From positions 1 through 64,000 of the forward strand of contig NZ_QTXL01000009.1 of NCBI RefSeq assembly GCF_003461625.1: DNA of 64,000 nt, in the 5' to 3' direction. A model generated the notes under the pieces. That model had not been told where the DNA came from, did not search any database, and was given only the letters and a program-made list of their open reading frames with translations. How positions within the stretch are numbered: the first letter of the stretch is position 1; each line of letters starts with the position of its first letter. The position numbers and the translations under genes were made by a program. The DNA is from Clostridium sp. AF15-31. GTDB taxonomy: Bacteria; Bacillota; Clostridia; Lachnospirales; Lachnospiraceae. Shown here piece by piece: positions 15,993 to 24,679 of this stretch.

Positions 15993-16826
15993 TTATCGTT
16001 TATTCAGTACCAGAATCTTGTTTGAAAAATTCCTTACAGCCGGAATCTTTCCAAGCACCTTATATACAGGAACGAATTCCTTCATCCCCTCTACCAGACT
16101 GATATCTTTTTCACTCAGGAAAGAATGCGCCACACTCTGAAATGCTTTTCCGCTTTTCACACCCCATATGAATTTCGCCTGGCTTCCCTCTATGGACTTC
16201 TCTTTCATATGCTTCACAACAAATGGTGCCATTACCTCAACCAGAACCTTTGCCTGTGTAAATGTCTGATCAATAATCTCAAACATCTTACGCACATCCT
16301 GCTCCGTTAAATACATCGTAAGCCCTTCTATGACCACCAAAACCGGTTCTCCATGATACTCGATATCCAACGTATAAGATGGATCTGTTGCTGACTTAGC
16401 GATCTGGTAAACAGGGCCATTCTCCTCAAGGAAACGACTTCGAATATCCATGGTCTCCGGAAGATCAATATTGTACCAACGTTGATACTTTCCCTTCATC
16501 CGGTAACACCGGGTATCCAGTCCACAGGCAATATTTACAACAATGGCATCCGGATGCTTGGTCAGATAATCATTTACCAGACGATCCAGTACGATCGTTC
16601 TTGCAATTACACCGCTGCTCATCAGTTTATCGGATTCCGCCTTTGAGAAATCATAATCTAACCGGGATACGATCTCGATTGCTTTCTCATCATAGATATT
16701 GTGATTTTCTTTTCTGGATTCTGCTGCTCTTGCAAATAAAGTCTGCAGCATTGTCTCCGGTACACCCTGTACACTGACCTTTGTCTTATTCTGATTTTCT
16801 GTCTGCATTGCTTTTCCTTCACTCAT
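15993..16826 (-). CDS. SAM-dependent methyltransferase, leucine carboxyl methyltransferase-like (PF04072 type)
   Basis: The 277-aa protein has the PF04072 pattern: SGVIARTIVLDRLVNDYL, then VVNIACGLDTRCYRM (SAM-binding), the acidic NIDLPET and VLVVIEGLTMYL. Members methylate carboxyl or hydroxyl groups of small molecules or proteins; the substrate here is unknown. An ATAACA-AA-TGTTAT palindrome lies 27 bases upstream of the start and matches one at the neighbouring TetR gene. The TetR transcript ends in a terminator (16881-16919), so this gene is transcribed separately but under the same likely repressor. Confidence 0.85.
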   Translation of the reverse strand: MSEGKAMQTENQNKTKVSVQGVPETMLQTLFARAAESRKENHNIYDEKAIEIVSRLDYDFSKAESDKLMSSGVIARTIVLDRLVNDYLTKHPDAIVVNIACGLDTRCYRMKGKYQRWYNIDLPETMDIRSRFLEENGPVYQIAKSATDPSYTLDIEYHGEPVLVVIEGLTMYLTEQDVRKMFEIIDQTFTQAKVLVEVMAPFVVKHMKEKSIEGSQAKFIWGVKSGKAFQSVAHSFLSEKDISLVEGMKEFVPVYKVLGKIPAVRNFSNKILVLNKR

Positions 16827-16852
16827 AGATTATTCTCCTTTTCTGTATTTAC

Positions 16853-16866
16853 ATAACAAATGTTAT
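16853..16866. promoter_or_regulatory. TetR-type operator upstream of the methyltransferase
   Basis: ATAACA-AA-TGTTAT, a palindrome with 6-bp arms, followed by further half-sites (TGTTATG at 16871-16877). The same arms occur at 17495-17508 at the TetR start, so the TetR protein probably controls both. Confidence 0.65.
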
Positions 16867-16880
16867 TTTTTGTTATGTTG

Positions 16881-16919
16881 TAAAAAAAGAACCCCACAGC
16901 TACATGCTGTGAGGCTCTC
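16881..16919 (-). terminator. Rho-independent terminator of the TetR gene
   Basis: On the minus strand GAGCCTCACAGC pairs with GCTGTGGGGTTC across a 5-nt loop and is followed by TTTTTTT. The stem overlaps the last codons of the TetR gene. Confidence 0.85.
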
Positions 16920-17496
16920 TTAGATTCTGTATTAATTTATCTGTTCCACCCATCGAGTAGATCCCAATCTTCTCAACCAGATACAAACTATCTTCCATAC
17001 TATAATTTCCTTTAATAATCTCCAGACATCCATCCAAACGGATCTTGGCCAGTATCTTTACAAGCTTCTCATCCGGCTCACATTCCATCCGGCTCTTATA
17101 AAATGTATATATCGACTGCTCCATCAGTTCTTCTGCCTTGGAACGGTACATTTCATAACAGCTTCCTTGCGCCTTCTCCAGAATGACCACCGCTTCTTTT
17201 CGGTGTTCCAGAATAAATCGCATCATCTGAACATCTAACTGCGTACCAAGCTCCGGCTCTGCAAGCTCTAACTCCATATATCTGACAAGCAATTCTTCAT
17301 ACTGCACAACCAGTGGTTCAAAAATCTCCCGGAACAACGCTTCTTTATTCTTAAAATAAAAATACATTGCACCGGTTGTAACTCCTGCCCGGTTGCAGAT
17401 CATTCGAAGACTTGCTTTATTATAGCCATGCATGAAGAATTCGTCTAATGCTGTCTGTTTGATTTTCTCTATTGTGTTTTCCTGATCATTCATCAT
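16900..17496 (-). CDS. TetR/AcrR family transcriptional regulator
   Basis: The N-terminal 50 residues form the TetR DNA-binding domain (IKQTALDEFFMHGYNKAS, then MICNRAGVTTGAMYFYFKNK). The helical C-terminal part (60-198) is the ligand and dimer domain. The protein starts inside the palindrome ATAACA-CA-TGTTAT, which indicates autoregulation. The same palindrome upstream of the methyltransferase makes that gene the probable target. The inducing ligand is not predictable. Confidence 0.92.
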   Translation of the reverse strand: MMNDQENTIEKIKQTALDEFFMHGYNKASLRMICNRAGVTTGAMYFYFKNKEALFREIFEPLVVQYEELLVRYMELELAEPELGTQLDVQMMRFILEHRKEAVVILEKAQGSCYEMYRSKAEELMEQSIYTFYKSRMECEPDEKLVKILAKIRLDGCLEIIKGNYSMEDSLYLVEKIGIYSMGGTDKLIQNLREPHSM

Positions 17497-17508
17497 AACA
17501 CATGTTAT
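17495..17508. promoter_or_regulatory. TetR-type operator at the TetR gene start
   Basis: ATAACA-CA-TGTTAT overlaps the start codon of the TetR gene and shares its arms with 16853-16866. Confidence 0.65.
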
Positions 17509-17697
17509 GTTAGATGCTTCTAACTAAAATGTCAAGCATTATTTTCCGGTCACGCTCTTTACCTTATAATTTCTGACGCCCGAAGCCTTCTTCTCTTTTA
17601 TTTTTCTATCACCCGACATATTTTCCTGCAAAATCTGTGTCCTCTATCCCACATGATCTTACAGGAACAACAGTAATACAATATACATTTATTTTAC

Positions 17698-18495
17698 TTA
17701 CATAATCTTTCCATCTGTTGAAATTGTAGCTACATTCCACGGAAGGAATTTTCCGCTGTTCTGAAGCGCATTCTTTACAGCCATCTCAATACCACCACAA
17801 CACGGAACCTCCATTCTCACAACCGTAATGCTCTGGATATTATTATTCCGGATGATCTCTGTCAGCTTTGCAGAATAATCTATCATGTCAAGCTTCGGGC
17901 AGCCCACCAAAGTGATATGTCCCTTAATAAAATCCCGGTGGAAATTCGCATATGCATACGCTGTACAATCCGCCGCAACAAGCAGCTTTGCTCCATCAAA
18001 CCAAGGGGCTGTCACCGGAACAAGCTTGATCTGTACCGGCCACTGGCGCAGCTCTGACTCCTGCTGTCCCATCATCAATGCTAACTGCTGTACAAGCTCC
18101 GGTGATACTTCACCATTCTGCATAGCCTTACTCCCAGCTTCAACAGCTCTTGTCTTTTTGTCATACTGGTCTCTGTTAAATGTCTTCATAGCCGTACCCG
18201 GACAACCACATGGCAGAGGTTCTCCTGATGGATTGCCTGCTTCATTTGCCATCTTCTCAGCTTTTGCCGCCAGCACCGCTGCCTCATCATAGTCTGCTGC
18301 TTCACGCTCAACAAATGTAATGGCTCCGGTCGGACAGGTAGGAAGACAGTCTCCCAGTCCATCACAATAATCATCCCGAAGCAGCTTTGCCTTGCCATTC
18401 ACCATCCCGATCGCGCCCTCATGGCATGCCGATGCACATGCCCCACAGCCGTTACACTTTTCTTCATTAATTTCTATAATCCTGCGAATCATCAT
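17698..18495 (-). CDS. 4Fe-4S dicluster ferredoxin-like protein
   Basis: Residues 1-65 hold two cluster motifs: CNGCGACASACH, a CxxCxxCxxxC group with the proline missing after the last cysteine, and a looser CDGLGDCLPTCP. The remainder (about 100-265) has extra cysteines (LPCGCPG, GCPKLDM, VPCCGGIEM) and no family I can name. Proteins of this layout are common in anaerobes as small electron carriers or redox sensors. It is transcribed divergently from a Crp/Fnr regulator, with a palindrome between them, so it is probably a target of that regulator. Confidence 0.8.
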   Translation of the reverse strand: MMIRRIIEINEEKCNGCGACASACHEGAIGMVNGKAKLLRDDYCDGLGDCLPTCPTGAITFVEREAADYDEAAVLAAKAEKMANEAGNPSGEPLPCGCPGTAMKTFNRDQYDKKTRAVEAGSKAMQNGEVSPELVQQLALMMGQQESELRQWPVQIKLVPVTAPWFDGAKLLVAADCTAYAYANFHRDFIKGHITLVGCPKLDMIDYSAKLTEIIRNNNIQSITVVRMEVPCCGGIEMAVKNALQNSGKFLPWNVATISTDGKIM

Positions 18496-18658
18496 TTTTC
18501 CTCCTGAATACCCGATACCTGATCATTCTATGATATTTGCTGTTATATCTGCCGCTTCATTGATGGACAATATACATCATAGCTTTCTTTCATTACTTAA
18601 CTGTCAATCAGGTTCTTGATTTTATGTGCTTATTCTAATATACTTATTTCAAAATGTA

Positions 18659-18674
18659 TGTTGGATTTCCAACA
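18659..18674. promoter_or_regulatory. Crp/Fnr-type palindromic operator between divergent genes
   Basis: TGTTGGA-TT-TCCAACA, a perfect palindrome with 7-bp arms, lies 28 bases before the Crp/Fnr gene and about 165 bases before the ferredoxin. Its size and symmetry fit a Crp/Fnr dimer. Confidence 0.65.
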
Positions 18675-18702
18675 AAATAACATTTAAGGAAATGGAAATT
18701 TT

Positions 18703-19377
18703 ATGAACAAATCTGATCTTACATCCTATATTGATACCCTGTCAGTCTGCCGCCTGTTTACCGGCATCAATGAACAGGATCTGCCGGCTATGCTTACATG
18801 TCTGGACGGAAACCATGTTCATGTAAAAAAAGGGAATCCCATATTCGTAGAGGGCGATCCGGCACGCTTTATCGGAATCATCCTTACCGGAACAGCGCAG
18901 GTGATCCGAGAAGATTATTATGGAAACCGAAGCGTTATGACAAATTTACAACCCAGTGATCTGTTTGCAGAAGCCTTCTCCTGCGCAGGTCTTTCTACTG
19001 TACCAGTCAGCGTCTTTGCCATGACTGACAGTGATATTCTGCTTCTGGACTGCCATCATCTTCTGACCTCATGTTCGAATTCCTGTGATTTTCACAATAC
19101 CCTGATCCGGAATCTGCTGCATGAAATTGCCCGGAAAAACCTTGCGTTAAATCAAAAAATACGCTATATGTCAGAGAAAACAACCCGTGATAAATTAATG
19201 GCATACCTCTCCGATCAGGCAAAACAGAATCATTCGGATACCTTCACGATTCCTTTCAATCGTCAGGCACTCGCAGACTATCTCGGTGTAGAACGCTCCG
19301 CCATGTCCGCTGAAATCAGCAAACTAAAAAAAGACGGAATCATTGACACTCAAAAGTCAACCTTCCGCCTACTCTAA
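18703..19377 (+). CDS. Crp/Fnr family transcriptional regulator
   Basis: Residues 15-130 are a cyclic-nucleotide-binding-type beta roll (VKKGNPIFVEGDPARFIGII). Residues 150-224 are the Crp helix-turn-helix (TIPFNRQALADYLGVERSAM, then SAEISKLKKDGII). There is no N-terminal cysteine cluster of the classical FNR iron-sulfur type. AAGGAAATGG precedes the ATG. The divergent ferredoxin suggests a role in redox or nitrosative stress response; that is inferred from context. Confidence 0.9.
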   Translation: MNKSDLTSYIDTLSVCRLFTGINEQDLPAMLTCLDGNHVHVKKGNPIFVEGDPARFIGIILTGTAQVIREDYYGNRSVMTNLQPSDLFAEAFSCAGLSTVPVSVFAMTDSDILLLDCHHLLTSCSNSCDFHNTLIRNLLHEIARKNLALNQKIRYMSEKTTRDKLMAYLSDQAKQNHSDTFTIPFNRQALADYLGVERSAMSAEISKLKKDGIIDTQKSTFRLL

Positions 19378-19383
19378 AAACAT

Positions 19384-19608
19384 GCTTGCAAAGAGCATAC
19401 CTTACTATATAAGTTTATGGCATAAAAATGGAAGATGAATTATTATTATGCAGCAAGCCTTTCCGAGCGCCGGTACTTAAGTTACGTCTTTCGTAACTTT
19501 ACGTACCGCTGCGCCGAGGAATAGAGCGAAAGCGTCTTGCGAAATAATAAGTAATTTCATCTTCCATTTTTATTCACAGCCTAATTTTCAAGAATGCTCT
19601 TTGCAAGC
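19384..19608. repeat. Long imperfect inverted repeat between convergent genes, with a conserved inner motif
   Basis: The outer arms GCTTGCAAAGAGCAT (19384-19398) and ATGCTCTTTGCAAGC (19594-19608) are perfect; the right one is the 3' end of the pflA coding sequence. Inner arms ATAAAAATGGAAGATGAA (19422-19439) and its complement (19555-19572) are also perfect. The inner part contains AGCAAGCCTTTCCGAGCGCC then GGTAC (19452-19475), nearly the same as the loop of the hairpin at 59753-59837, plus a small GTTACG / CGTAAC hairpin. It sits between the crp gene (+) and pflA (-) and probably ends both transcripts. Confidence 0.75.
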
Positions 19609-20426
19609 TTCTGCTGCTCCTCTGTTGGAGGATCGATTCCCTCTAATTTATAAGGAATTCCAAGTCTCTCCCACTCCTGAATACCCAGCTTATGATATGG
19701 AAGTACCTCTACCTTATCCACTGTTTTAAGAGTATCTATAAATTCTTTTGTCTTCTTCAGATCATCCTCATCTGTCGTAATTCCCGGAACAAGTACATGT
19801 CTGATCCACATATGCTTGCCATGATCGGACAGATACTGTGCAAGCTCCAGAATATTCTGATTTGAGAACCCTGTTAATTCACGGTGCTTATCATCATGAA
19901 TCTGCTTGATATCAAGCAGAAAAAGATCTGTAAGGCTCATCAGTTCATTGAACTTTGAGAAGAACGGTTCTTCTCTGGTAAATGGATTTCCGGCCGTATC
20001 GATCGTAGTATGGATACCCTGCGCCTTCGCCAGCTTAAAAAATTCGATCAAGAAATCCATCTGAAGTAAAGCTTCACCACCGCTTACAGTGATACCACCC
20101 TGACCTTTCCAGTATGGCTTATAACGAAGTGCCTGCTTTAACAGATCTTCCGGAGTTCTGGTCTCGATCTTAACGCCTTTATTTTTGAGCAGTTTTGTAT
20201 TCTCTTCAATTTTTTTCTCAAGTGCTTCTCTTTCATCATCACTGACATCGTCAGCATACAGTCTGCTGTAATCTGTTACAAGATTCCATGTCTCCGGGTT
20301 ATGACAATATTTACATCTCATCTTGCATCCCTGTAAAAATACAACAAATCGAATTCCCGGACCATCGACTGCTCCAAAGCTTTCTGTTGAATGAATATAT
20401 CCTAAAATCTGTTTCTTTTCCGGCAT
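19581..20426 (-). CDS. pflA: Pyruvate formate-lyase activating enzyme
   Basis: This radical-SAM activase installs the glycyl radical on pyruvate formate-lyase. The cluster-binding CKMRCKYC (C34, C38, C41), the preceding GAVDGPGIRFVVFLQG, and SGGEALLQ are all present. At 281 aa it is somewhat longer than typical, because of an insertion at about residues 60-85 (DDEREALEKKIEENTKLL). It is downstream of pflB across a 391-bp gap that holds a pflB terminator and 74-bp tandem repeats, so it may have its own promoter. The last codons form one arm of the long inverted repeat that follows. Confidence 0.95.
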   Translation of the reverse strand: MPEKKQILGYIHSTESFGAVDGPGIRFVVFLQGCKMRCKYCHNPETWNLVTDYSRLYADDVSDDEREALEKKIEENTKLLKNKGVKIETRTPEDLLKQALRYKPYWKGQGGITVSGGEALLQMDFLIEFFKLAKAQGIHTTIDTAGNPFTREEPFFSKFNELMSLTDLFLLDIKQIHDDKHRELTGFSNQNILELAQYLSDHGKHMWIRHVLVPGITTDEDDLKKTKEFIDTLKTVDKVEVLPYHKLGIQEWERLGIPYKLEGIDPPTEEQQKLAKSILEN

Positions 20427-20554
20427 GTTCCACCTCTAAGTTCTTTCTATTATTTTACACAAATACACATTAAACAACCACGACTATTCATCTGTTTCCA
20501 CCACGCACAGCTTCATAGCCTCTTTCTATTTTCTCTCTGATACACAATTTTTAT

Positions 20555-20712
20555 ACATGATATAATGAACGCAAAATTATTTGCTTGCAAGAATGCTGAT
20601 TTTGCGAAATGCATAGAATGTGCGAAGCACATGATATAATGAACGCAAAATTATTTGCTCGCAAGGATGCTGATTTTGCGAAATGCATAGAATGTGCGAA
20701 GCACATGATATA
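20555..20712. repeat. 74-bp tandem repeat in the pflA-pflB gap
   Basis: Two nearly identical 74-bp units (20555-20628 and 20629-20702) and the first 10 bases of a third. The copies differ at only two positions. Each unit contains CGCAAAAT / ATTTTGCG (8-bp arms) and ATGTGC / GCACAT, so each can fold into two hairpins. No coding frame is apparent. A separate ACGGAT / ATCCGT hairpin follows at 20712-20727. The rest of 20427-20817 is the pflB terminator and AT-rich sequence. Confidence 0.85.
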
Positions 20713-20742
20713 CGGATAAAAATCCGTCTACCTTATGCTGTA

Positions 20743-20776
20743 AAAAAGTCCCGGAGATAGACTCCCCGGGACTCCA
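20743..20776 (-). terminator. Rho-independent terminator of pflB
   Basis: On the minus strand GAGTCCCGGGGA pairs with TCTCCGGGACT, followed by TTTTTT, about 40 bases after the pflB stop. Confidence 0.88.
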
Positions 20777-20817
20777 ATCTTTTACTTATCTGTTAAAACA
20801 TTCAGACTGTGTAAGAT

Positions 20818-23094
20818 TTACAGTGAGTCATGGAATGTTCTGTTGATAACGTCGAGCTGCTGCTCACGTGTAAGTGAGATAAACTTAACAGCATATCCTG
20901 ATACACGGATTGTGAAGTTAGCGTACTCTGGCTTATCCGGATTCTCCATTGCATCAAGGAGCTTATCCTTACCGAATACGTTTACATTTAAGTGGTGAGC
21001 ACCCTGATCGAAGTATCCGTCCATAGCGCTTACAAGCTTCTCAGCTCTTTCTTCCTCGTCATGTCCGAGTGCTGATGGGTTCATTGTCTGAGTATTTGAG
21101 ATACCATCTAATGACCACTCATAAGGAATCTTAGCTACTGAGTTCAGTGAAGCAAGAAGTCCTGATGTCTCTGCACCGTAACTTGGGTTAGCACCTGGTG
21201 CGAATGGTGTCCAAGCACGTCTTCCATCCGGAAGGTTACCTGTGTACTTACCATATACTACGTTTGATGTAATTGTCAGGATAGATGTTGTAGGCTCTGA
21301 ATTACGATATGTGTGTCTCTTCTTGATGTCTGTAAGGAACTCATGAAGAAGCCATACACCGATGTTATCAGCTCTGTCATCATCATTACCATATTTAGGG
21401 AATTCTCCCTCGATCTCAAAGTCTTCTGCAAGACCTGTTTCTGCGTTACGAATAACCTTAACCTTAGCATACTTGATAGCTGACAGTGAGTCAATTACGT
21501 GTGAGAATCCGGCAATACCTGTTGCAAATGTACGACGTACATCTGTATCGATAAGTGCCATCTCTGCTGACTCATAGTAATACTTATCATGCATGTACTG
21601 AATCAGGTTCAGGATATTTACATAAAGTCCTGCTAACCAATCAAGCATCTTCTTGTACTTAGCAAGAACTTCATCATAGTCAAGATACTCTGCAGTAATT
21701 GGAGCATACTCAGGACCAACCTGCATTGGCTTGCCTGTCTTCTTGTCTAAGAACTTCTCATCTTTACCACCGTTGATAGCGTAAAGGAGACACTTAGCAA
21801 GGTTTGCACGAGCTCCGAAGAACTGCATCTCTTTACCTGTCTGTGTAGCTGATACACAGCAGCAGATTGAATAGTCATCACCCCAGATAGGCTTCATAAC
21901 ATCATCATTCTCGTACTGGATTGAGCTTGTTCTTACTGAGATCTTAGCAGCATACTTCTTGAATGTATCCTGAAGAGCTGAAGAATAAAGAACTGTAAGG
22001 TTTGGTTCTGGAGCCGGTCCCATGTTCTCAAGAGTATGAAGGAATCTGTAGTCGTTCTTTGTAACCATTGAACGTCCGTCAACACCGATACCACCAACTT
22101 CAAGTGTAGCCCATACAGGGTCACCTGAGAACAGTTCGTTGTATGACTTAATTCTTGCGAACTTAACCATACGAAGTTTCATTGTGAAATGATCGATAAG
22201 CTCCTGAGCCTCAGCCTCTGTAAGCTTTCCGGCCTTAATATCTCTCTCAATATAAATATCAAGGAATGTTGATACACGTCCTACTGACATAGCAGCACCA
22301 TTCTGAGTCTTGATAGCTGAAAGGTATCCGAAGTATAACCACTGAACAGCTTCCTTAGCGTTTGAAGCAGGCTTAGAAATATCATAACCATATGACTGAG
22401 CCATAACCTTCATCTCCTGCAGACGTCTGATCTGCTCTGCAAGCTCTTCTCTCTGACGGATAACATCATCAAACATATTACCATCGCCACAGTTAGCCTT
22501 GTCTTCCTCTTTCCAAGCAATCAGCTGATCGATACCGTAAAGAGCAACTCTTCTGTAGTCACCTACGATACGTCCACGTCCATAAGTATCAGGAAGACCT
22601 GTTACGATATGTGTATGACGTGCAGCTTTCATCTCTGGTGTATAGGCATCAAATACTGCCTGGTTATGTGTCTTGTGATACTCTGTAAAGATCTTATGGA
22701 AGTTCTCGTTTGGCTTGTAACCATACATCTCAAGAGCTTCCTCAGCCATCTTAATACCACCATAAGGCATGAATGCTCTCTTAAGTGGTTCATCTGTCTG
22801 AAGACCAACAACCTGCTCAAGGTCCTTTGTCTCAGGATCAATATATCCAGGGCCGTATGCTGTGATGCTTGATACAACATCAGCATCCTCCTTTAATACA
22901 CCGCCGTTATCTCTTTCTGCTTTCTGAAGAGCCTGAAGCTTGTCCCAGAGCTTGTTAGTAGCATCTGTTGGTCCGGCAAGGAAGCTCTCGTCTCCGTCGT
23001 ACATTGTGTAGTTGTTCTGGATGAAGTCTCTGACATTACATTCTTCTTTCCAGAGTCTACCTGTGAATGAATCCCATTCCTGGTTCTGTAACAT
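20818..23094 (-). CDS. pflB: Pyruvate formate-lyase (formate C-acetyltransferase)
   Basis: PFL cleaves pyruvate with CoA to acetyl-CoA and formate in anaerobic fermentation. The active-site cysteine pair is present in SICCCVSA, and the glycyl-radical site is in TIRVSGYAV, Gly733 near the C-terminus. I start at ATG 23094 (758 aa, the usual length) because AAAGGAG lies 9 bases upstream; an open frame extends 30 codons further but lacks family resemblance and a ribosome site. Codon use is strongly biased, as expected for a highly expressed enzyme. pflA follows downstream. Confidence 0.97.
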   Translation of the reverse strand: MLQNQEWDSFTGRLWKEECNVRDFIQNNYTMYDGDESFLAGPTDATNKLWDKLQALQKAERDNGGVLKEDADVVSSITAYGPGYIDPETKDLEQVVGLQTDEPLKRAFMPYGGIKMAEEALEMYGYKPNENFHKIFTEYHKTHNQAVFDAYTPEMKAARHTHIVTGLPDTYGRGRIVGDYRRVALYGIDQLIAWKEEDKANCGDGNMFDDVIRQREELAEQIRRLQEMKVMAQSYGYDISKPASNAKEAVQWLYFGYLSAIKTQNGAAMSVGRVSTFLDIYIERDIKAGKLTEAEAQELIDHFTMKLRMVKFARIKSYNELFSGDPVWATLEVGGIGVDGRSMVTKNDYRFLHTLENMGPAPEPNLTVLYSSALQDTFKKYAAKISVRTSSIQYENDDVMKPIWGDDYSICCCVSATQTGKEMQFFGARANLAKCLLYAINGGKDEKFLDKKTGKPMQVGPEYAPITAEYLDYDEVLAKYKKMLDWLAGLYVNILNLIQYMHDKYYYESAEMALIDTDVRRTFATGIAGFSHVIDSLSAIKYAKVKVIRNAETGLAEDFEIEGEFPKYGNDDDRADNIGVWLLHEFLTDIKKRHTYRNSEPTTSILTITSNVVYGKYTGNLPDGRRAWTPFAPGANPSYGAETSGLLASLNSVAKIPYEWSLDGISNTQTMNPSALGHDEEERAEKLVSAMDGYFDQGAHHLNVNVFGKDKLLDAMENPDKPEYANFTIRVSGYAVKFISLTREQQLDVINRTFHDSL

Positions 23095-23261
23095 AATAAT
23101 TTTTTCTCCTTTCAATTTTATATTATGTGAATATATAATACACTCTAATGGTATTATACAGAATCTTTTTTTATAATTCAACAATCCTTATCATTTTTAT
23201 TGTATTTCTTTTCGTACATTCGCATAATTTTTACAAATTTTTTTAATCTCTAAAAAAAAGC

Positions 23262-23292
23262 TTGACACAGAGTGAACTCCAAGAACTATCAT
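23262..23292 (+). promoter_or_regulatory. MerR-type promoter in front of an aldo/keto reductase relic
   Basis: TTGACA (23262-23267) and TATCAT (23287-23292) are separated by 19 bp, and the spacer holds GAGT-GA-ACTC. A long spacer with a central dyad is the signature of MerR-regulated promoters. No merR gene is adjacent. An AAGGAGG site and the start codon of the relic follow. Confidence 0.6.
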
Positions 23293-23322
23293 TTAATTAT
23301 CAAAGACAAGGAGGATCGTCAA

Positions 23323-23501
23323 ATGAATAAATTATCAGACACATTTGAACTGAAAAATGGAGTATCAATTCCATGCATCAGATATGGAAATGAGATCAGC
23401 GTTGGCAAAGGAATTGCCGAAAGTGGAATTGCGATACATGGAACGCCATGACAGATTTGTATAAATCCGGCAAAATCAGTAACACCATATCGAATCGTTG
23501 A
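23323..23501 (+). pseudogene. Aldo/keto reductase remnant with internal deletion and frameshift
   Basis: It starts with a strong AAGGAGG site and reads MNKLSDTFELKNGVSIPCIR, the normal opening of an aldo/keto reductase. The catalytic Asp/Tyr/Lys/His region is missing. After a frame change near 23440 the text resumes as TWNAMTDLYKSGKISN, which matches the later AMxDLYKxGKI part of the family, and then stops at 23499. Most of the gene has been deleted. Confidence 0.7.
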
Positions 23502-23509
23502 AAATGCCA

Positions 23510-23608
23510 ACATGTGCTTATCATATTGAATACCGGTTGTTTTCCTGCCGGCACATCCAGTGCCAACCGCAGCTTAGTCGCCGGCTTTATATCTATCGTT
23601 CCTGCCAT
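23510..23608 (-). pseudogene. N-terminal remnant of an unknown gene, possibly PilZ/YcgR-like
   Basis: A frame starts at ATG 23608 after GTAAGGG and reads MAGTIDIKPATKLRLALDVP for about 33 residues before running into the reductase relic on the other strand. The start resembles the N-terminal domain of YcgR-like c-di-GMP-binding proteins, but the match is short. The good ribosome site and abrupt loss of sense suggest a deletion junction near 23505. Confidence 0.35.
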
Positions 23609-23791
23609 TTTATCCCTTACTTTCTTCTTTATATATCGTTCATTTTGAACAGACGAATCTATACTTTATCTCCCATCCTGATTTTTGTCGATTTTTAAGT
23701 ATATGTGACAAATATTTAAACATATTGTAAACAGAAAATCCAGTATTTTATATCAGGAATGCGTTAATTACGGCAAATAACTGCATACGTG

Positions 23792-23885
23792 AAAAAAGCT
23801 GCCGGAATCCATCATATATCTCCCTTTTCACCTGCATTATATCAGGCAAAACCGGTTAATAAATGACCAATTCCGACAGCTTTTT
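23792..23885. terminator. Long hairpin ending the small membrane-protein operon
   Basis: AAAAAGCTGCCGGAAT (from 23793) and ATTCCGACAGCTTTTT (ending 23885) pair across about 60 nt, with T-runs on both sides, so it may terminate in both directions. It follows the 48-aa gene on the minus strand. The 23609-23791 stretch shows no gene. Confidence 0.6.
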
Positions 23886-23931
23886 GTCTCAGCTATTGTT
23901 TCTTATAATATCCCATATAATAGTATACTGT

Positions 23932-24078
23932 TTATGATTCTCTGCTGTTCTTCTCTGCATCTGCAGATATCTTATCGCTATCCGATTCTTTTTTAATAAA
24001 TGTCTCATTAATGAAAAAGAATCCTCCGAGACCGATTGCAACAACGCCAAAAACAATAGCAAATATATCCATACCCAT
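23932..24078 (-). CDS. 48-aa single-pass membrane peptide
   Basis: The start ATG 24078 is preceded by AAGGAGAA. The product begins MGMDIFAIVFGVVAIGLGGF with one hydrophobic helix (about residues 4-23), followed by a charged tail rich in Ser, Asp, Glu and Lys. I do not recognise it. It lies 36 bases after a 139-aa membrane protein and probably shares its transcript. The good ribosome site and clear topology support a real gene. Confidence 0.65.
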   Translation of the reverse strand: MGMDIFAIVFGVVAIGLGGFFFINETFIKKESDSDKISADAEKNSRES

Positions 24079-24114
24079 TTTATTATTCTCCTTTTCTTCT
24101 TACATATTCGGTTT

Positions 24115-24534
24115 TCAAATGTAAGAAGTCTGGAGTTTCTTTCCGTCCTTTTTATGTATATACTCAAGCCTTCGATACCATTGAGATGCATGCACCAGTG
24201 TGCCAATCTTCACCCACCATTTTCTGGTATCACAAACGAACCCGGATAAGGTAAACAGAAACGGTAAAACCAGGATCCACAGATCAACTGTTTTCTCCGA
24301 TTGAAACGATTTCAGGCTCTGCGTTTCAAACACTGTACGAAGAACGCTTCCTGTCGGAAGTATCCCTATTTCATTAATTGATGTCGTCCGGACTTCACGA
24401 AGCACAGATTTATTCTGTTCAAGCCCCCGCTCCATTCTGGAACTTTCTATATCACCTATGCCAAAAACGGTGGCAGCTAATATCAATATGATACAATATA
24501 TCACACATATTTGTTTCTTCTGTTGTTGAAGCAT
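24115..24534 (-). CDS. Unknown 139-aa membrane protein
   Basis: I start at ATG 24534, with GTGAGGTGG upstream; a longer frame to 24633 has no ribosome site. One hydrophobic segment at residues 8-25 (CVIYCIILILAATVFGIG) and another at about 85-105 (LWILVLPFLFTLSGFVC) frame an extracytoplasmic loop. The C-terminus is short and basic. No family is recognised. It pairs with the 48-aa peptide downstream. Confidence 0.65.
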   Translation of the reverse strand: MLQQQKKQICVIYCIILILAATVFGIGDIESSRMERGLEQNKSVLREVRTTSINEIGILPTGSVLRTVFETQSLKSFQSEKTVDLWILVLPFLFTLSGFVCDTRKWWVKIGTLVHASQWYRRLEYIHKKDGKKLQTSYI

Positions 24535-24679
24535 AGTTGCCACCTCACTTTCTGTAGATTTCTTTCTGCATATCCTATACTTACTGCATGCCACATAATC
24601 AACACACTTGAGAACGAATAATTTCACGTTCATTATCTCATAAATATAACAAAATGAATATTCTTTATTTTATTCTTAT

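Noticed and set aside
20555..20712. 74-bp repeats as a CRISPR array
   Set aside because: The units are contiguous and identical throughout; there are no unique spacers and no cas genes.
22095..23184. Upstream start of pflB at 23184
   Set aside because: The extra 30 residues have no family similarity and no ribosome site, while AAAGGAG precedes ATG 23094.
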